From NCBI RefSeq assembly GCF_016894385.1, contig NZ_CP069812.1, positions 1,054,001-1,118,000 on the forward strand: a stretch of DNA of 64,000 bases, read 5' to 3'. Both the position numbers and the translations under genes were made by a program. The notes under the pieces were generated by a model. The model made no database searches. It saw only the letters and a program-made list of their open reading frames with translations, and was not told the DNA's origin. The DNA comes from Cupriavidus oxalaticus. GTDB lineage: Bacteria; Pseudomonadota; Gammaproteobacteria; Burkholderiales; Burkholderiaceae. Shown here piece after piece: positions 24,750-33,752 of the stretch (position 1 is its first letter; each line of letters begins with the position of its first letter).

Positions 24750-26402
24750 TTATGCGCGCCGGCGCAGCGCGAAGCCGAGCAGGCCCGTGCAGGCCAGCGC
24801 GAGCGCAAGCCAGCGTGGCACCGCACCGCCGCCGCCGTCATCGGACGGTGCCGGTGCGGCGGCCGCCGGCGGGGCCGACACAGCGGCGGCCAGCGCGTTG
24901 TCGGCATCCAGCAGGCCGGCGCCGCACACGCCTGGATTGGTGGTGCAGAAGGTGCCGGATGGATGCGGCCGCGCCGAGGACTTCAGCGCCGCGGTCACCT
25001 GCGCCGGCGACAGCGACCCATTCAGCGCAAACATCATCGCGACCACGCCCGACACCATCGGCGCCGCGAAGCTCGTGCCCTGCGACGACGATACCGTGTA
25101 TGCGCCGACCGACGTTTCGCCGTTGTTGCCGAGCGTGCGGATCACCGACGGCGTCGATGTGCAGGCTCCGTTCTGTACGCGCGAGTTGCCGCAGCCGCCG
25201 CCTGGCGCGCTGATCGCGACCTGCGGGCCGACATTGGCATAGGTCGCGTTCTCTCCGTCGTTGGCATGGGCCGTCACCGCGATCACGCCGTTGCAGTCGC
25301 CCGGCGCCTCGACCGCGCCACGGTTGTTGCCTGCCGCGGCGACCACCACGACGCCGCGCGCGTTCAGGTCGTTGACCGCCTGCTGCTCGATGCTGCTGCA
25401 GGTGCCGCCGCCAAGGCTGATATTGACCACGCGCGCCGGCGTCGGGTTGGCCGGCACATTGGGCACCGGCATGCCGCCCGCCCAGCGCATGCCATCGACG
25501 GTATCGGACAGCAGCGCGCCGCACCGCCCCGAGACCCGCACCGGCAGGATGCGCGCGCTCCAGTCCACCGCGGCGATGCCTTCGCCGTTGTCGGTGGCCG
25601 CGCCCAGCACGCTTGCCACGCGCGTGCCGTGCCAGCTGTTGGCCGTGGCTTCGGTGGTCGGCGAGGAACTGCCCGGGCAGGTGAAGCCGGATGGGACGTT
25701 GTCGCCGGCATCGGTGGCATCGCCGTCGCGCCCGTCGTTATCGTTGGAGACAGTGGTGCTGCTGATGAAGTCATAGCCCGGCAGCAGCCGCGCGGCCAGG
25801 TCGGGATGGGGCAGCGTGCCGGTATCGACCACCGCGATCACGATGCCGCTGCTGCCGCGCGTGCGGTCCCATGCGCGCGGCAGGTTGACGCCGCCGACCG
25901 CGGTGCCGGTGCCCATCAGGTACGGCTGGTTGGCGCGGAATTCCGGGTCGTTGGGCAGGGTGTCATGCAGCCGCAGCCAGCGGTCCGGCACGGCGTCGGC
26001 CACGCGCGGATCCTGGCGCAGTCGTGCGGCCGCGGCTTCCGGGTCGGTGGCGAGTTCGTCGGGCACCTGCAGCAGGTCCATGTTGCCGCCCATGGGCCGG
26101 CGCAGCGTGGCGGCGATGCCGGTGCGCTCGCGCAACTGCTGCAGCCGGCTTGCTGGCTGCGCCGCCTCGGCCGAGGCGGCCGGTGCCTTGCCGGCCGCGT
26201 CTGGCGTGACGGTGGGGGCCGTGCCATCGCGCCAGCGCACGATGATCTGGCCAGTATAGGTGGAAGCCGAAGTGGAGGCGCTGGCCGCGAATGCCGCGTT
26301 GGTCGGTGCCGCGGCGCACAGTGCGGCGATGGCAACCAGGGATGCCCGCCATCGATAGACCGGGATGCAGCGACGGAACACGGACTGCGCGGGATGCGGC
26401 AT
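24750..26402 (-). CDS. Subtilisin-like S8 protease with GlyGly-CTERM sorting tail
   Basis: A 550-residue secreted serine protease. The start at 26402 has GGAGG 5 nt upstream. Order of parts: signal peptide to about residue 40; an I9-like propeptide around 49-145 (GQIIVRWRDG, then RRPMGG and DPRVADAVPDRW); the S8 catalytic domain with Asp193 (VVDTGT), His258 (NSWHGTRVA) and Ser444 (QGTSFAAPM); then an Ala/Pro linker and a C-terminal tail from residue 523 made of GGGG, a hydrophobic helix and RRR. That tail fits the GlyGly-CTERM signal cleaved by rhombosortase after type II secretion. The rhombosortase is convergent next door, and a lipoprotein resembling its propeptide lies 136 bp upstream. 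Confidence 0.92.
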   Translation of the reverse strand: MPHPAQSVFRRCIPVYRWRASLVAIAALCAAAPTNAAFAASASTSASTYTGQIIVRWRDGTAPTVTPDAAGKAPAASAEAAQPASRLQQLRERTGIAATLRRPMGGNMDLLQVPDELATDPEAAAARLRQDPRVADAVPDRWLRLHDTLPNDPEFRANQPYLMGTGTAVGGVNLPRAWDRTRGSSGIVIAVVDTGTLPHPDLAARLLPGYDFISSTTVSNDNDGRDGDATDAGDNVPSGFTCPGSSSPTTEATANSWHGTRVASVLGAATDNGEGIAAVDWSARILPVRVSGRCGALLSDTVDGMRWAGGMPVPNVPANPTPARVVNISLGGGTCSSIEQQAVNDLNARGVVVVAAAGNNRGAVEAPGDCNGVIAVTAHANDGENATYANVGPQVAISAPGGGCGNSRVQNGACTSTPSVIRTLGNNGETSVGAYTVSSSQGTSFAAPMVSGVVAMMFALNGSLSPAQVTAALKSSARPHPSGTFCTTNPGVCGAGLLDADNALAAAVSAPPAAAAPAPSDDGGGGAVPRWLALALACTGLLGFALRRRA

Positions 26403-26538
26403 GTATTCCTCCAGGTGCACTCCGCGCGGCATCGGCCGCGCAAGGGGATGCTATGTAGGGAATACGATCCGCCGCGGTTGTGCAAGGGCTACCGAAGGTT
26501 TAGAACCCACCGCTTGCGGACAGGCCCGGGGCGCCGGC

Positions 26539-26982
26539 TCAGCTCTTGGGCATGTCCCGGCTGGTCGGCATGGTACGGTTGGGCTGGATCATCCGGTCCG
26601 GCTCGGCGGTCTCGATACGTGGGGTGGCGCGCAGCGTATCCACTGCCTGGTCGATGGTGGCATCCGCCGATTTGGAGATCGCCGTCACCAGCCAGACCCC
26701 GCCCGACATGGGGCGCTTGACCACATAGCGGATCGGGCCCTTGATCTCGGCCAGCAGCTTGCCGGCATCCTCGGACATGTCGACCGCGGGCGGCTTGAAC
26801 TTGACCATGATGTCGCCCACCGCGCGGTCGTCGGTGATGCTGCCCGGCGGCGGGGCGTAAGGCCCCGACTGCGCCTTGCAGCCGGACAGTGCCAGCAGTG
26901 CGGCCGTGGCCGCGGTGGCCAGGGCCAGTACGGCACGCAAGGGGCGGTGGCGGCGGCCTGCCGGCGGCGCGTGGCGGGTCAT
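26539..26982 (-). CDS. Lipoprotein resembling the S8 protease propeptide (I9-like)
   Basis: A 147-residue lipoprotein with lipobox LSGC and lipidated Cys35; AGGAG precedes the ATG at 26982. Its mature part resembles the propeptide of the protease encoded just downstream: GDIMVKFK matches GQIIVRWR, KRPMSGG matches RRPMGGN, and LRATPRIETAEPDR matches LRQDPRVADAVPDR, in the same order and spacing. The similarity stops where the catalytic domain would start. It looks like a free-standing, membrane-anchored propeptide that could inhibit the protease or help it fold. This is inferred by eye. It lies 58 bp downstream of recN on the same strand and may be read from that transcript. Confidence 0.8.
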   Translation of the reverse strand: MTRHAPPAGRRHRPLRAVLALATAATAALLALSGCKAQSGPYAPPPGSITDDRAVGDIMVKFKPPAVDMSEDAGKLLAEIKGPIRYVVKRPMSGGVWLVTAISKSADATIDQAVDTLRATPRIETAEPDRMIQPNRTMPTSRDMPKS

Positions 26983-27040
26983 GGTGGGGCTCCTGTGAAA
27001 GTGGGTTCGGTAGGCCGATGCGGGCGCGCGGCGGCAAGCG

Positions 27041-28810
27041 TCAGCCGGCGGCGCGGCGGCCGCGCCGGCCTTCCTTTGCCGTGCCGCGCAGCGGGGCGCC
27101 GGCCTGGGCCTCGGCGCCTTGTGCCAGCATCTCTTCGGCATGCTGCAGCGTGGTCGCGGTGACGGTGGCGCCGCCCAGCATGCGAGCGGTCTCGACCACG
27201 CGCCCGGCCGGGTCGAGTACGCGGATACGCGAACGAGTAACCGAGCGCGTGACCGAGCCCTCACCGCCATCGGTGGTTTCCTTGCTGACGAGCAGGTGCG
27301 TGCCGGCCTGCGCGGCGACCTGCGGCAAGTGGGTCACGCACAGCACCTGGCGCGCGCGGCCCAGTTCCTGCAGGCGCCGGCCGACCACTTCGGCGACGGC
27401 GCCGCCGATGCCGGTGTCGACTTCGTCGAAGATCAGCGTCGGCGTGGGCGAGGCCTCGCTGGTGATGACCGAGATCGCCAGGCTGATGCGCGCCAGTTCG
27501 CCGCCGGACGCGACCCGCGCCAGCGGCCGCGCGCTGACGCCGGCATGGCCGGCCACCAGGAACTCGACCTGCTCCAGGCCGTAGCTCTGGCCTTCTTCCA
27601 GCGTGTTCAGCGCGGCGACGAAGCTGCCGCCCGCCATCGACAGGCCCTGCATGGCCTCGGTGACCGCGGCCGACAGCGCCTGCGCCGCCTGCGAGCGCGC
27701 ATGGCTGAGGTGCTGCGCCAGCGTCAGGTAGGCGGCCTTGGCGGCGGCTTCGCGCGCCATCACCTTGTTCAGGTCCTGCGCGGCCTGCAGGTCGTCGAGC
27801 TGCTGGCGGCGCGCCAGCAGCTCATCGGGCAGCTGCTCGGGAGGCAGGCGGTACTTGCGCGCGGTGGCGTGCAGCGCGTGCATGCGTTCTTCGACGGCCT
27901 GCAGCCGTTCCGGATCCAGCTCGAGCCGGTCGACGTAGCGGGTCAGCGAGTGCGCGGCTTCCTCGGCCTGCACCTGGGCCGGCTCGAGCGCGGCCAGCAC
28001 GTCGCGCAGCGCCGGGTCGACGTCGGCCAGCTGCTGCAGCCGGTGCACGATCGTGTTCAGCGCCGACAGCACCGAGCCGTCGGCCTCGGACAGCGCGTCC
28101 AGCGCCGCGCGGCTGCCGTCGATCAGCCCGGCGGCGTGCGACAGGCGGTTGTACTCGGCCTGGATCTCTTCCCATTCGCCCGGCTGCGGGTTGAGCTTGT
28201 CGAGCTCGCCCACCTGCCACTCCAGCCGCTCGCGCTCGAGCTGCATCTCGCGCGACTGGTGCTCGACCGCCTCGCGCTGGCGCACGCAGGCGCGCCACGC
28301 GCGCCAGGCCTCGGCCACCGCGCCGGCCTGCTGGGTCAGCCCGGCGTGGGCATCGAACAGCAGGCGCTGGGCATCCGGGCGCAGCAGCAGCTGGTGCGCG
28401 TGCTGGCCGTGGATGTCGACCAGCTGGTCGCCCACTTCGCGCAACTGCGCCAGCGTGGCCGCGGCGCCGTTGATAAAGGCCTTGCTGCGGCCGCCGGCAT
28501 CGACCGTGCGGCGCAGCAGCACCGAGCCGGCGCCGTCGTCATCGTCGCCATCGGCGGCATTGAGCTCGCGCTCGGCCAGCCAGGCGTCGAGCGCCGGGTG
28601 GGTCGTGAACGTGGCGCTGATGCTGGCGCGTGGGGCGCCTTCGCGCACGATGCCGGCGTCGGCGCGCTCACCCAGCACCAGGGCCAGGGCGTCGATCAGG
28701 ATCGACTTGCCGGCGCCGGTCTCGCCGGTGAAGACGGTGAAGCCGGAGGTGAAATCCAGGTCGAGCGAGTCGACGATGACGAAATCGCGGATGGACAGGC
28801 TGCGCAGCAT
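27041..28810 (-). CDS. recN: DNA repair protein RecN
   Basis: RecN is an SMC-like ATPase acting in double-strand break repair. The 589-residue sequence starts MLRSLSIRDFVIVD and carries Walker A GETGAGKS at residues 29-36. Long coiled-coil-forming helices occupy the middle. The C-terminal half has the ABC signature region VASGGELARISLAI and Walker B TLIFDEVDTGIGG. A basic tail (RRGRR) ends the protein. It lies 78 bp downstream of nadK on the same strand, the common nadK-recN arrangement. No LexA-type box was noticed directly before it, so it may be expressed with nadK. Confidence 0.96.
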   Translation of the reverse strand: MLRSLSIRDFVIVDSLDLDFTSGFTVFTGETGAGKSILIDALALVLGERADAGIVREGAPRASISATFTTHPALDAWLAERELNAADGDDDDGAGSVLLRRTVDAGGRSKAFINGAAATLAQLREVGDQLVDIHGQHAHQLLLRPDAQRLLFDAHAGLTQQAGAVAEAWRAWRACVRQREAVEHQSREMQLERERLEWQVGELDKLNPQPGEWEEIQAEYNRLSHAAGLIDGSRAALDALSEADGSVLSALNTIVHRLQQLADVDPALRDVLAALEPAQVQAEEAAHSLTRYVDRLELDPERLQAVEERMHALHATARKYRLPPEQLPDELLARRQQLDDLQAAQDLNKVMAREAAAKAAYLTLAQHLSHARSQAAQALSAAVTEAMQGLSMAGGSFVAALNTLEEGQSYGLEQVEFLVAGHAGVSARPLARVASGGELARISLAISVITSEASPTPTLIFDEVDTGIGGAVAEVVGRRLQELGRARQVLCVTHLPQVAAQAGTHLLVSKETTDGGEGSVTRSVTRSRIRVLDPAGRVVETARMLGGATVTATTLQHAEEMLAQGAEAQAGAPLRGTAKEGRRGRRAAG

Positions 28811-28888
28811 CGTGGCGGGAAGTGGGATCGGTCCGGGAGGGCGGGCTGGCGATGGGTCGGGGTGGCTAGCTCGGGCTCTGGGGGCGGC

Positions 28889-29806
28889 TCAGAGGCGGTT
28901 GTCTTCGGACGGGTATTCGTGCCAGTGCAGCTTCTTGCGCAGCGTGGCGTAGTAGTTGTAGCCCACCGGGTGCAGCAGGTTGATGCTCTTCTCCGAGCGC
29001 CGCACCACGATGCGGTCGCCGGGCAGCAGCGAGGTCAGCGACTGCATGTCGAAGTTGACGCTGGCGTCGCGCGCGCTGGCGACCTCGATGGTGACCTCCG
29101 CATCGTGCGGCAGCACGATCGGCCGGTTCGACAGCGCATGCGGGGCGATCGGCACCAGCACCACGCCCGACAGCGTCGGGTGCAGGATCGGGCCGCCGGC
29201 GGACAGCGCGTAGGCGGTCGAGCCGGTCGCGGTCGACACGATCAGGCCGTCCGAACGCTGGTTGTACATGAAGTTGCCGTCCACGGACACGGCCAGCTCG
29301 ACCATGCCGGAAATGCCCGAGCGGTTCACCACCACGTCGTTCAGCGCCAGCGCGGAAAAAATGATGCTGTCGTCGCGTACCACGCGTGACTCGAGCAGCA
29401 GCCGGTTCTCGGCCTCGTAGCGGCCGTCGAGCATGTCGGGCAGCACCGTGTGCACGTCTTCCAGCGCGATGTCGGTCATGAAGCCGAGCCGCCCGTGGTT
29501 GACCCCGATCAGCGGCACGTCGTGGCCGGCCAGCTGGCGGGCGATGCCCAGCAGCGTGCCGTCGCCGCCCAGCACCACCGCCACGTCGGCGTGCTGGCCG
29601 ATTTCCTCGGCCGACAGGGCAGGGTAGGCGGTCAGCCCGGTGGCCAGCGCGGTTTCGCGCTCGAACACCACATCCTGGCCATTGCGCAGGATATAAGAGG
29701 CGATCTCCTCCAGCGGTCCTTCGATGCCGGCAGTCGAGTAGCGGCCCACCAGGGCGACGGTGTGGAACGAAGTGCGCAAGGCGCTGGCTCTCTGGGGCGC
29801 GGACAT
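28889..29806 (-). CDS. nadK: NAD kinase
   Basis: Phosphorylates NAD to NADP using ATP. The 305-residue protein from the ATG at 29806 has the active-site GGDGT at residues 80-84, the [10 protein letters not shown] segment and the second conserved block [17 protein letters not shown]. The longer open frame to 29938 overlaps the hrcA start and adds a tail foreign to the family. It is divergent from hrcA, with about 103 bp between the two starts, and is followed by recN. Confidence 0.95.
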   Translation of the reverse strand: MSAPQRASALRTSFHTVALVGRYSTAGIEGPLEEIASYILRNGQDVVFERETALATGLTAYPALSAEEIGQHADVAVVLGGDGTLLGIARQLAGHDVPLIGVNHGRLGFMTDIALEDVHTVLPDMLDGRYEAENRLLLESRVVRDDSIIFSALALNDVVVNRSGISGMVELAVSVDGNFMYNQRSDGLIVSTATGSTAYALSAGGPILHPTLSGVVLVPIAPHALSNRPIVLPHDAEVTIEVASARDASVNFDMQSLTSLLPGDRIVVRRSEKSINLLHPVGYNYYATLRKKLHWHEYPSEDNRL

Positions 29807-29909
29807 GCCGGGATTAGACCATACCGCCGCTGCCGTTGCCAGCAGGCGGCGCCGCCGCAACCCAGGCGGGGCGCCAGAAGGTCTAAAACTTGCGTAAAAT
29901 CGGGGCATC

Positions 29910-30947
29910 ATGGATGAACGTTCCAAAACGCTGCTCAAGACCCTGATCGAGCGCTACATCGCCGAAGGCCAGCCGGTCGGATCCCGCACCCTGTCGAAGT
30001 ACTCGGGGCTGGACCTGTCGCCGGCGACCATCCGCAATGTGATGTCCGACCTGGAGGAAATGGGCTTTATCGCCAGCCCGCACACGTCGGCAGGCCGCAT
30101 CCCGACGCCGCGCGGGTACCGGCTGTTCGTCGATTCCATGCTGACGGCCAAGCCGCTGGAGCGCAACGCCGACCTGGCCGAGCTGACCGGCCAGATCCAG
30201 GGCCAGCTCGGCGGCCAGCAGCTCGGGCCGCAGCGCATGATCACGACGGCGGCGCGCACGCTGTCCAACCTGTCGCACTTCGCCGGCGTGGTGATGACGC
30301 CCCGGCGTGCGCAGGCGTTCCGGCAGATCGAATTCATGCGCCTGTCCGAGAAGCGCATCCTGCTGATCATCGTCAGTCCCGAGGGCGATGTGCAGAACCG
30401 GATCATCCAGACCGAACTGGCATACACCCCGGCCCAGCTGATCGAGGCGGCCAACTACTTCAACTCGCACTACGCCGGCATGAGCTTCGACGCCGTGCGC
30501 GGCCACCTGCGCGTCGAGCTGCGGGACCTGCGCCGCGACATGTCGCAGCTGATGCAGGCCGCGGTCGAGGCAGGCAGCGTGGCCGAGGACGAGGAAGACG
30601 ACCACGTCTATATCAGCGGCGAGCGCAAGCTGCTGGAAGTGGAAGACCTGTCTTCCAGCATGGACAAGCTGCGCCGGCTGTTCGACGTGTTCGAGCACAA
30701 GACCAGCCTGCTGCAGCTGCTCGACGTTTCCAGCCACGCGCAGGGCGTGCAGATCTTCATCGGCGGTGAAAGCCAGCTGGTGCCGCTGGAAGACATGGCG
30801 GTCATCACCGCGCCGTACGAGGTCGACGGGCAGATCGTCGGCACCCTCGGCGTGATCGGCCCGACACGCATGGCGTATGAGCGCGTGATCCCGATCGTCG
30901 ACATCACCGCGCGGCTGCTGTCCAGCGCGCTGAGCCAGAACCAGTGA
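29910..30947 (+). CDS. hrcA: Heat-inducible transcription repressor HrcA
   Basis: HrcA represses heat-shock genes by binding CIRCE elements and depends on GroEL for activity. The 345-residue protein has the N-terminal winged helix ([19 protein letters not shown], then [18 protein letters not shown]) and the HrcA C-terminal GAF-like domain. No CIRCE inverted repeat was found in the 103 bp before it or anywhere near grpE, so its targets are probably outside the window. Downstream lies hemH, in the same direction, about 100 bp away. Confidence 0.95.
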   Translation: MDERSKTLLKTLIERYIAEGQPVGSRTLSKYSGLDLSPATIRNVMSDLEEMGFIASPHTSAGRIPTPRGYRLFVDSMLTAKPLERNADLAELTGQIQGQLGGQQLGPQRMITTAARTLSNLSHFAGVVMTPRRAQAFRQIEFMRLSEKRILLIIVSPEGDVQNRIIQTELAYTPAQLIEAANYFNSHYAGMSFDAVRGHLRVELRDLRRDMSQLMQAAVEAGSVAEDEEDDHVYISGERKLLEVEDLSSSMDKLRRLFDVFEHKTSLLQLLDVSSHAQGVQIFIGGESQLVPLEDMAVITAPYEVDGQIVGTLGVIGPTRMAYERVIPIVDITARLLSSALSQNQ

Positions 30948-31050
30948 CGCGGCAGGCTGGCCTGACAAGCTGCCCCATTCCTGCCGAGCGCCGCCTGCGC
31001 CGGCGCGCCGCCGTGGCGCGCTCCCGGCCGTGCGCCAACCCGGAAGCGAC

Positions 31051-32166
31051 ATGACGTTTTCACCCGAACCGGTCTACCAGCACGGACAGGCGCCGCGCAC
31101 GGCGATCCTGCTGGTCAACCTGGGTACTCCCGATGCACCCACGCCGAAGGCAGTGGGGCGCTACCTGAAGGAATTCCTGTCCGACCCGCGCGTGGTCGAG
31201 ATCCCGCGCGCCGCCTGGCTGCCGCTGTTGCATGGCGTGATCCTGCCGCTGCGCTCGCGTGCATCGGCGCTGAAGTACGAGTCGATCTGGCTGCGCGAGG
31301 CGCATATGACCGGCTCGCCGCTGCTGGTCTACAGCGAGCGCCAGGCGCATGCGCTGCAGCGGCTGCTGAACCAGAACGGCCACGAGGTCACGGTGGCGTG
31401 CGCCATGCGCTACGGCAACCCGTCGATCGCCTCGGTGATGGAGGCGCTGCGCCGCCAGGGCTGCGAGCAGGTGCTGGTGCTGCCGATGTATCCGCAGTAC
31501 TCCGGCACCACTACCGCGACCGCGTTCGACGAAGTGTTCCGCGTGCTCGGCCAATGGCGCAACCAGCCCGAGCTGCGGCTGGTCAAACATTTCCATGACC
31601 ACCCGGCTTATATCTCGGCGCTGCACCAGCAGGTCGGGGCCTACTGGTCACAGCATGGCATGCCCGACTTCGCGCGCGGCGACAAGCTGATCCTGTCGTT
31701 CCACGGCGTGCCGCGGCGCACGCTGGAGCTGGGGGACCCGTATCACTGCGAGTGCCTGAAGACCGGCCGGCTGCTGGGTGACGCGCTGGGCCTGCAGCCG
31801 GGGCAGTACCAGGTGACGTTCCAGTCTCGTTTCGGCAAGGCGGAGTGGCTGCAGCCGTACACGGCCCCGACGCTGGCCGAACTCGGCAAGGTTGGCGCCG
31901 GCCGGGTCGATGTGTTCTGCCCGGGCTTCCCGGCAGACTGCATCGAGACGCTGGAGGAAATCGCGATGGAAGGGCAGACCGAGTTCAAGGTCGCGGGCGG
32001 CAAGGATTTCCACTTTATTCCTTGCCTGAACGACGCGGCGCCGTGGGTGGCGGCGATGGCGGAGATTGCCCTGCAGCACCTGCAGGGCTGGCCGCTCGAT
32101 ACGCCGCACCCGCATGAACTGGAAGCGCGCCGCTCGCGCGCGCAGACCCGGGGAGCCGCAGCATGA
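31051..32166 (+). CDS. hemH: Ferrochelatase
   Basis: Inserts ferrous iron into protoporphyrin IX, the last step of haem synthesis, at the inner face of the membrane. The 371-residue protein has the N-terminal [12 protein letters not shown], the [13 protein letters not shown] loop, the catalytic His in [10 protein letters not shown] and a [14 protein letters not shown] segment with Glu/Trp typical of bacterial enzymes. ATG 31051 is preferred over an upstream in-frame ATG at 31030 because homology-like sequence starts just after it. The stop overlaps the hslR start (ATGA), so hemH and hslR are co-translated. Confidence 0.95.
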   Translation: MTFSPEPVYQHGQAPRTAILLVNLGTPDAPTPKAVGRYLKEFLSDPRVVEIPRAAWLPLLHGVILPLRSRASALKYESIWLREAHMTGSPLLVYSERQAHALQRLLNQNGHEVTVACAMRYGNPSIASVMEALRRQGCEQVLVLPMYPQYSGTTTATAFDEVFRVLGQWRNQPELRLVKHFHDHPAYISALHQQVGAYWSQHGMPDFARGDKLILSFHGVPRRTLELGDPYHCECLKTGRLLGDALGLQPGQYQVTFQSRFGKAEWLQPYTAPTLAELGKVGAGRVDVFCPGFPADCIETLEEIAMEGQTEFKVAGGKDFHFIPCLNDAAPWVAAMAEIALQHLQGWPLDTPHPHELEARRSRAQTRGAAA

Positions 32167-32558
32167 ACGTGGATTACGAAGCGGATGCGCGCCAGCGCAT
32201 CGACAAATGGCTATGGTGCGCGCGTTTCTTCAAGACGCGCTCGCTTGCGGCCGAGGCGGTGGAGCGCGGCAAGGTGACTGTCAACGGGCAGCTGGTCAAG
32301 AATTCGCGCGAAGTGCGGCCCGGCGACAAGGTCGCGCTCGAAGCGCACCAGCAGCGCTGGGAACTGCAGGTCAAGGGCATTGCCCCGGCGCGCGGCCCGG
32401 CACCGGTGGCGCAGACGCTGTATGAAGAAAGCGCCGACAGCCAGGCGCGCCGGCAGGCCGAGGCCGAGCGCCGCCGCCTGCAGCCGGAGCCCGCCGCGCA
32501 GTTGCAGGGCCGCCCGACCAAGCGCGACCGCCGCCGCATCGATGATTTCCGGCACTGA
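32163..32558 (+). CDS. hslR: S4-domain ribosome-associated heat-shock protein (Hsp15)
   Basis: A 131-residue RNA-binding protein. The S4 domain covers residues 10-75, with the typical [18 protein letters not shown] start and [22 protein letters not shown] block (given by its ends, about 36-57). A charged Arg/Gln-rich tail ([12 protein letters not shown]) follows. Hsp15 binds free 50S subunits carrying a nascent chain and helps recycle stalled ribosomes after heat shock. Its ATG overlaps the hemH stop. The nearby hrcA and grpE make this a heat-shock neighbourhood. Confidence 0.9.
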   Translation: MNVDYEADARQRIDKWLWCARFFKTRSLAAEAVERGKVTVNGQLVKNSREVRPGDKVALEAHQQRWELQVKGIAPARGPAPVAQTLYEESADSQARRQAEAERRRLQPEPAAQLQGRPTKRDRRRIDDFRH

Positions 32559-32654
32559 GGCTGGCAGCGTGTTGGACAAAACGACACGCGGCAGCGCCGG
32601 CAGGGTGCCGGGGCCGCCGCGGTGCGGGCTTGTGCCGGGAAATTGCGCGGGCGC

Positions 32655-32828
32655 CTATTCCTGCGTGACTTGCTGGGTGACGATAGGAACGATGTAGTGC
32701 TTGAACACCGCCTTGCCACTGCCATACTCGGTATCGCGCGGCGTGAAGGCGCCGGACAGGCAGATAAAGGCGGTCATGACCGCCAGGGCGGCCACGAGGC
32801 AGAGCGTCACGACTGGCAGCTTATGCAT
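32655..32828 (-). CDS. 57-residue single-pass membrane peptide, function unknown
   Basis: A small open frame with AAAGG 6 nt before its ATG at 32828. The product has a basic start (MHKLP), one hydrophobic helix of about 20 residues (VVTLCLVAALAVMTAFICL) and a short polar tail ending VTQQVTQE. No family is recognised. It is transcribed against its neighbours hslR and grpE, so it must have its own promoter. An AT-rich stretch 61-78 bp upstream contains a Fur-box-like sequence. Good ribosome binding site, membrane topology and isolation support a real gene, though a chance frame cannot be excluded. Confidence 0.6.
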   Translation of the reverse strand: MHKLPVVTLCLVAALAVMTAFICLSGAFTPRDTEYGSGKAVFKHYIVPIVTQQVTQE

Positions 32829-32888
32829 GGCCAACCTTTCGGAAGAGGCACAAAAATGAACCATCTCCAGGCTCCCATCATTTTTGTC

Positions 32889-32906
32889 ATTTTTCTTAAT
32901 GAGAAT
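32889..32906. promoter_or_regulatory. Possible Fur box
   Basis: ATTTTTCTT followed by AATGAGAAT is an imperfect inverted repeat; the right half matches the common Fur half-site exactly and the left half matches 6 of 9. It sits in an unusually AT-rich patch between the divergent 57-residue peptide gene and grpE. Iron control is only a suggestion. Confidence 0.35.
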
Positions 32907-32998
32907 GGTAGTGAGTGCAGTGCAGCAAGGCAATAAGGCGCCAATTGCATAACTCACGCCTTTGTAACCGCTTGTTTCCGCGTCTCGCCGGCGCCACT

Positions 32999-33026
32999 CT
33001 TGAAATCCGGCGCGACGCCACCAATT
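32999..33026 (+). promoter_or_regulatory. Candidate sigma-32 promoter of grpE
   Basis: CTTGAAA at 32999-33005 is a perfect sigma-32 -35 element. A CACCAATT stretch 13 bp later resembles the CCCCATnT -10. It lies about 75 bp before the grpE start, as expected for a heat-shock gene. Confidence 0.45.
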
Positions 33027-33101
33027 GCCGCTAAACACGCCGATTGACCCACCGCGGCCGTGCCCACGGACGGCCGCGCCAATGCATTGATACGGATCGA
33101 C

Positions 33102-33656
33102 ATGGAAGAACAGAAGCAGACGCCATCCAACCCGACGCCCAACGACGAAGCCAGCGCTGCCGCCGCGCAGGAGAGCGCCGCGCCGGAGGCTGCCGCCGTG
33201 GAGGACGTGGCGGCCCAGCTGGCCGCCCTGGAAGCCAAGGCGCGTGAGCATTACGACCTGTACATGCGCGCGGTCGCGGAAGGCGAGAATATCCGCCGCC
33301 GGGCGCAGGAAGACGTCACCAAGGCCCACAAATTCGCCATCGAGAACTTCGCCGACAACCTGCTGCCGGTGATGGACAGCCTGCAGGCCGCGCTGGCGGA
33401 CGGCTCGGGCGACATCGCCAAGCTGCGCGAAGGCGTCGAACTGACCGCGCGCCAGCTGGCCGCCGCGTTCGAGCGCGGCAAGATCGTGGAACTGAACCCG
33501 GTCGGCGAGAAGTTCGACCCGCACCGCCACCAGGCCATCTCGATGGTGCCGGCCGACCAGGAACCCAATACCGTCGTCACCGTGCTGCAGCGTGGCTATA
33601 CCATTGCGGACCGCGTGCTGCGGCCGGCACTGGTGACGGTGGCGGCACCGAAGTAA
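33102..33656 (+). CDS. grpE: Nucleotide exchange factor GrpE
   Basis: GrpE releases ADP from DnaK. The 184-residue protein begins at ATG 33102 (a longer frame from 33060 has no ribosome binding site). It has an acidic/Ala-rich start, a long coiled-coil ([30 protein letters not shown] region) and the beta-wing domain with the family end [29 protein letters not shown] (given by its first and last residues). Unusually, dnaK and dnaJ do not follow; a thioredoxin-like gene and then pldA do. A terminator lies 30 bp after the stop. Confidence 0.95.
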   Translation: MEEQKQTPSNPTPNDEASAAAAQESAAPEAAAVEDVAAQLAALEAKAREHYDLYMRAVAEGENIRRRAQEDVTKAHKFAIENFADNLLPVMDSLQAALADGSGDIAKLREGVELTARQLAAAFERGKIVELNPVGEKFDPHRHQAISMVPADQEPNTVVTVLQRGYTIADRVLRPALVTVAAPK

Positions 33657-33683
33657 GCCAGGACCGCCTGGCGGCTGACGTTG

Positions 33684-33713
33684 CGCCCGGTGCCGTTCAG
33701 GCCCGGGCGTTTT
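33684..33713 (+). terminator. Terminator after grpE
   Basis: A 7-bp GC stem (CGCCCGG with CCGGGCG) with a 12-nt loop, followed by TTTTGCTTTTT. It separates grpE from the thioredoxin-like gene. Confidence 0.6.
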
Positions 33714-33729
33714 GCTTTTTGCCTTTGCG

Positions 33730-33752
33730 GGAGCCAACCCGGGAGCCAACCA
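33730..33752. repeat. 12-bp tandem duplication at the ribosome binding site
   Basis: GGGAGCCAACC(C/A) occurs twice in direct tandem, ending at the ATG of the thioredoxin-like gene. It duplicates the GGGAG ribosome binding site. Confidence 0.7.

Noticed and set aside
29807..29909. CIRCE element in the hrcA promoter
   Set aside because: No TTAGCACTC-N9-GAGTGCTAA-like repeat could be found there or before grpE.
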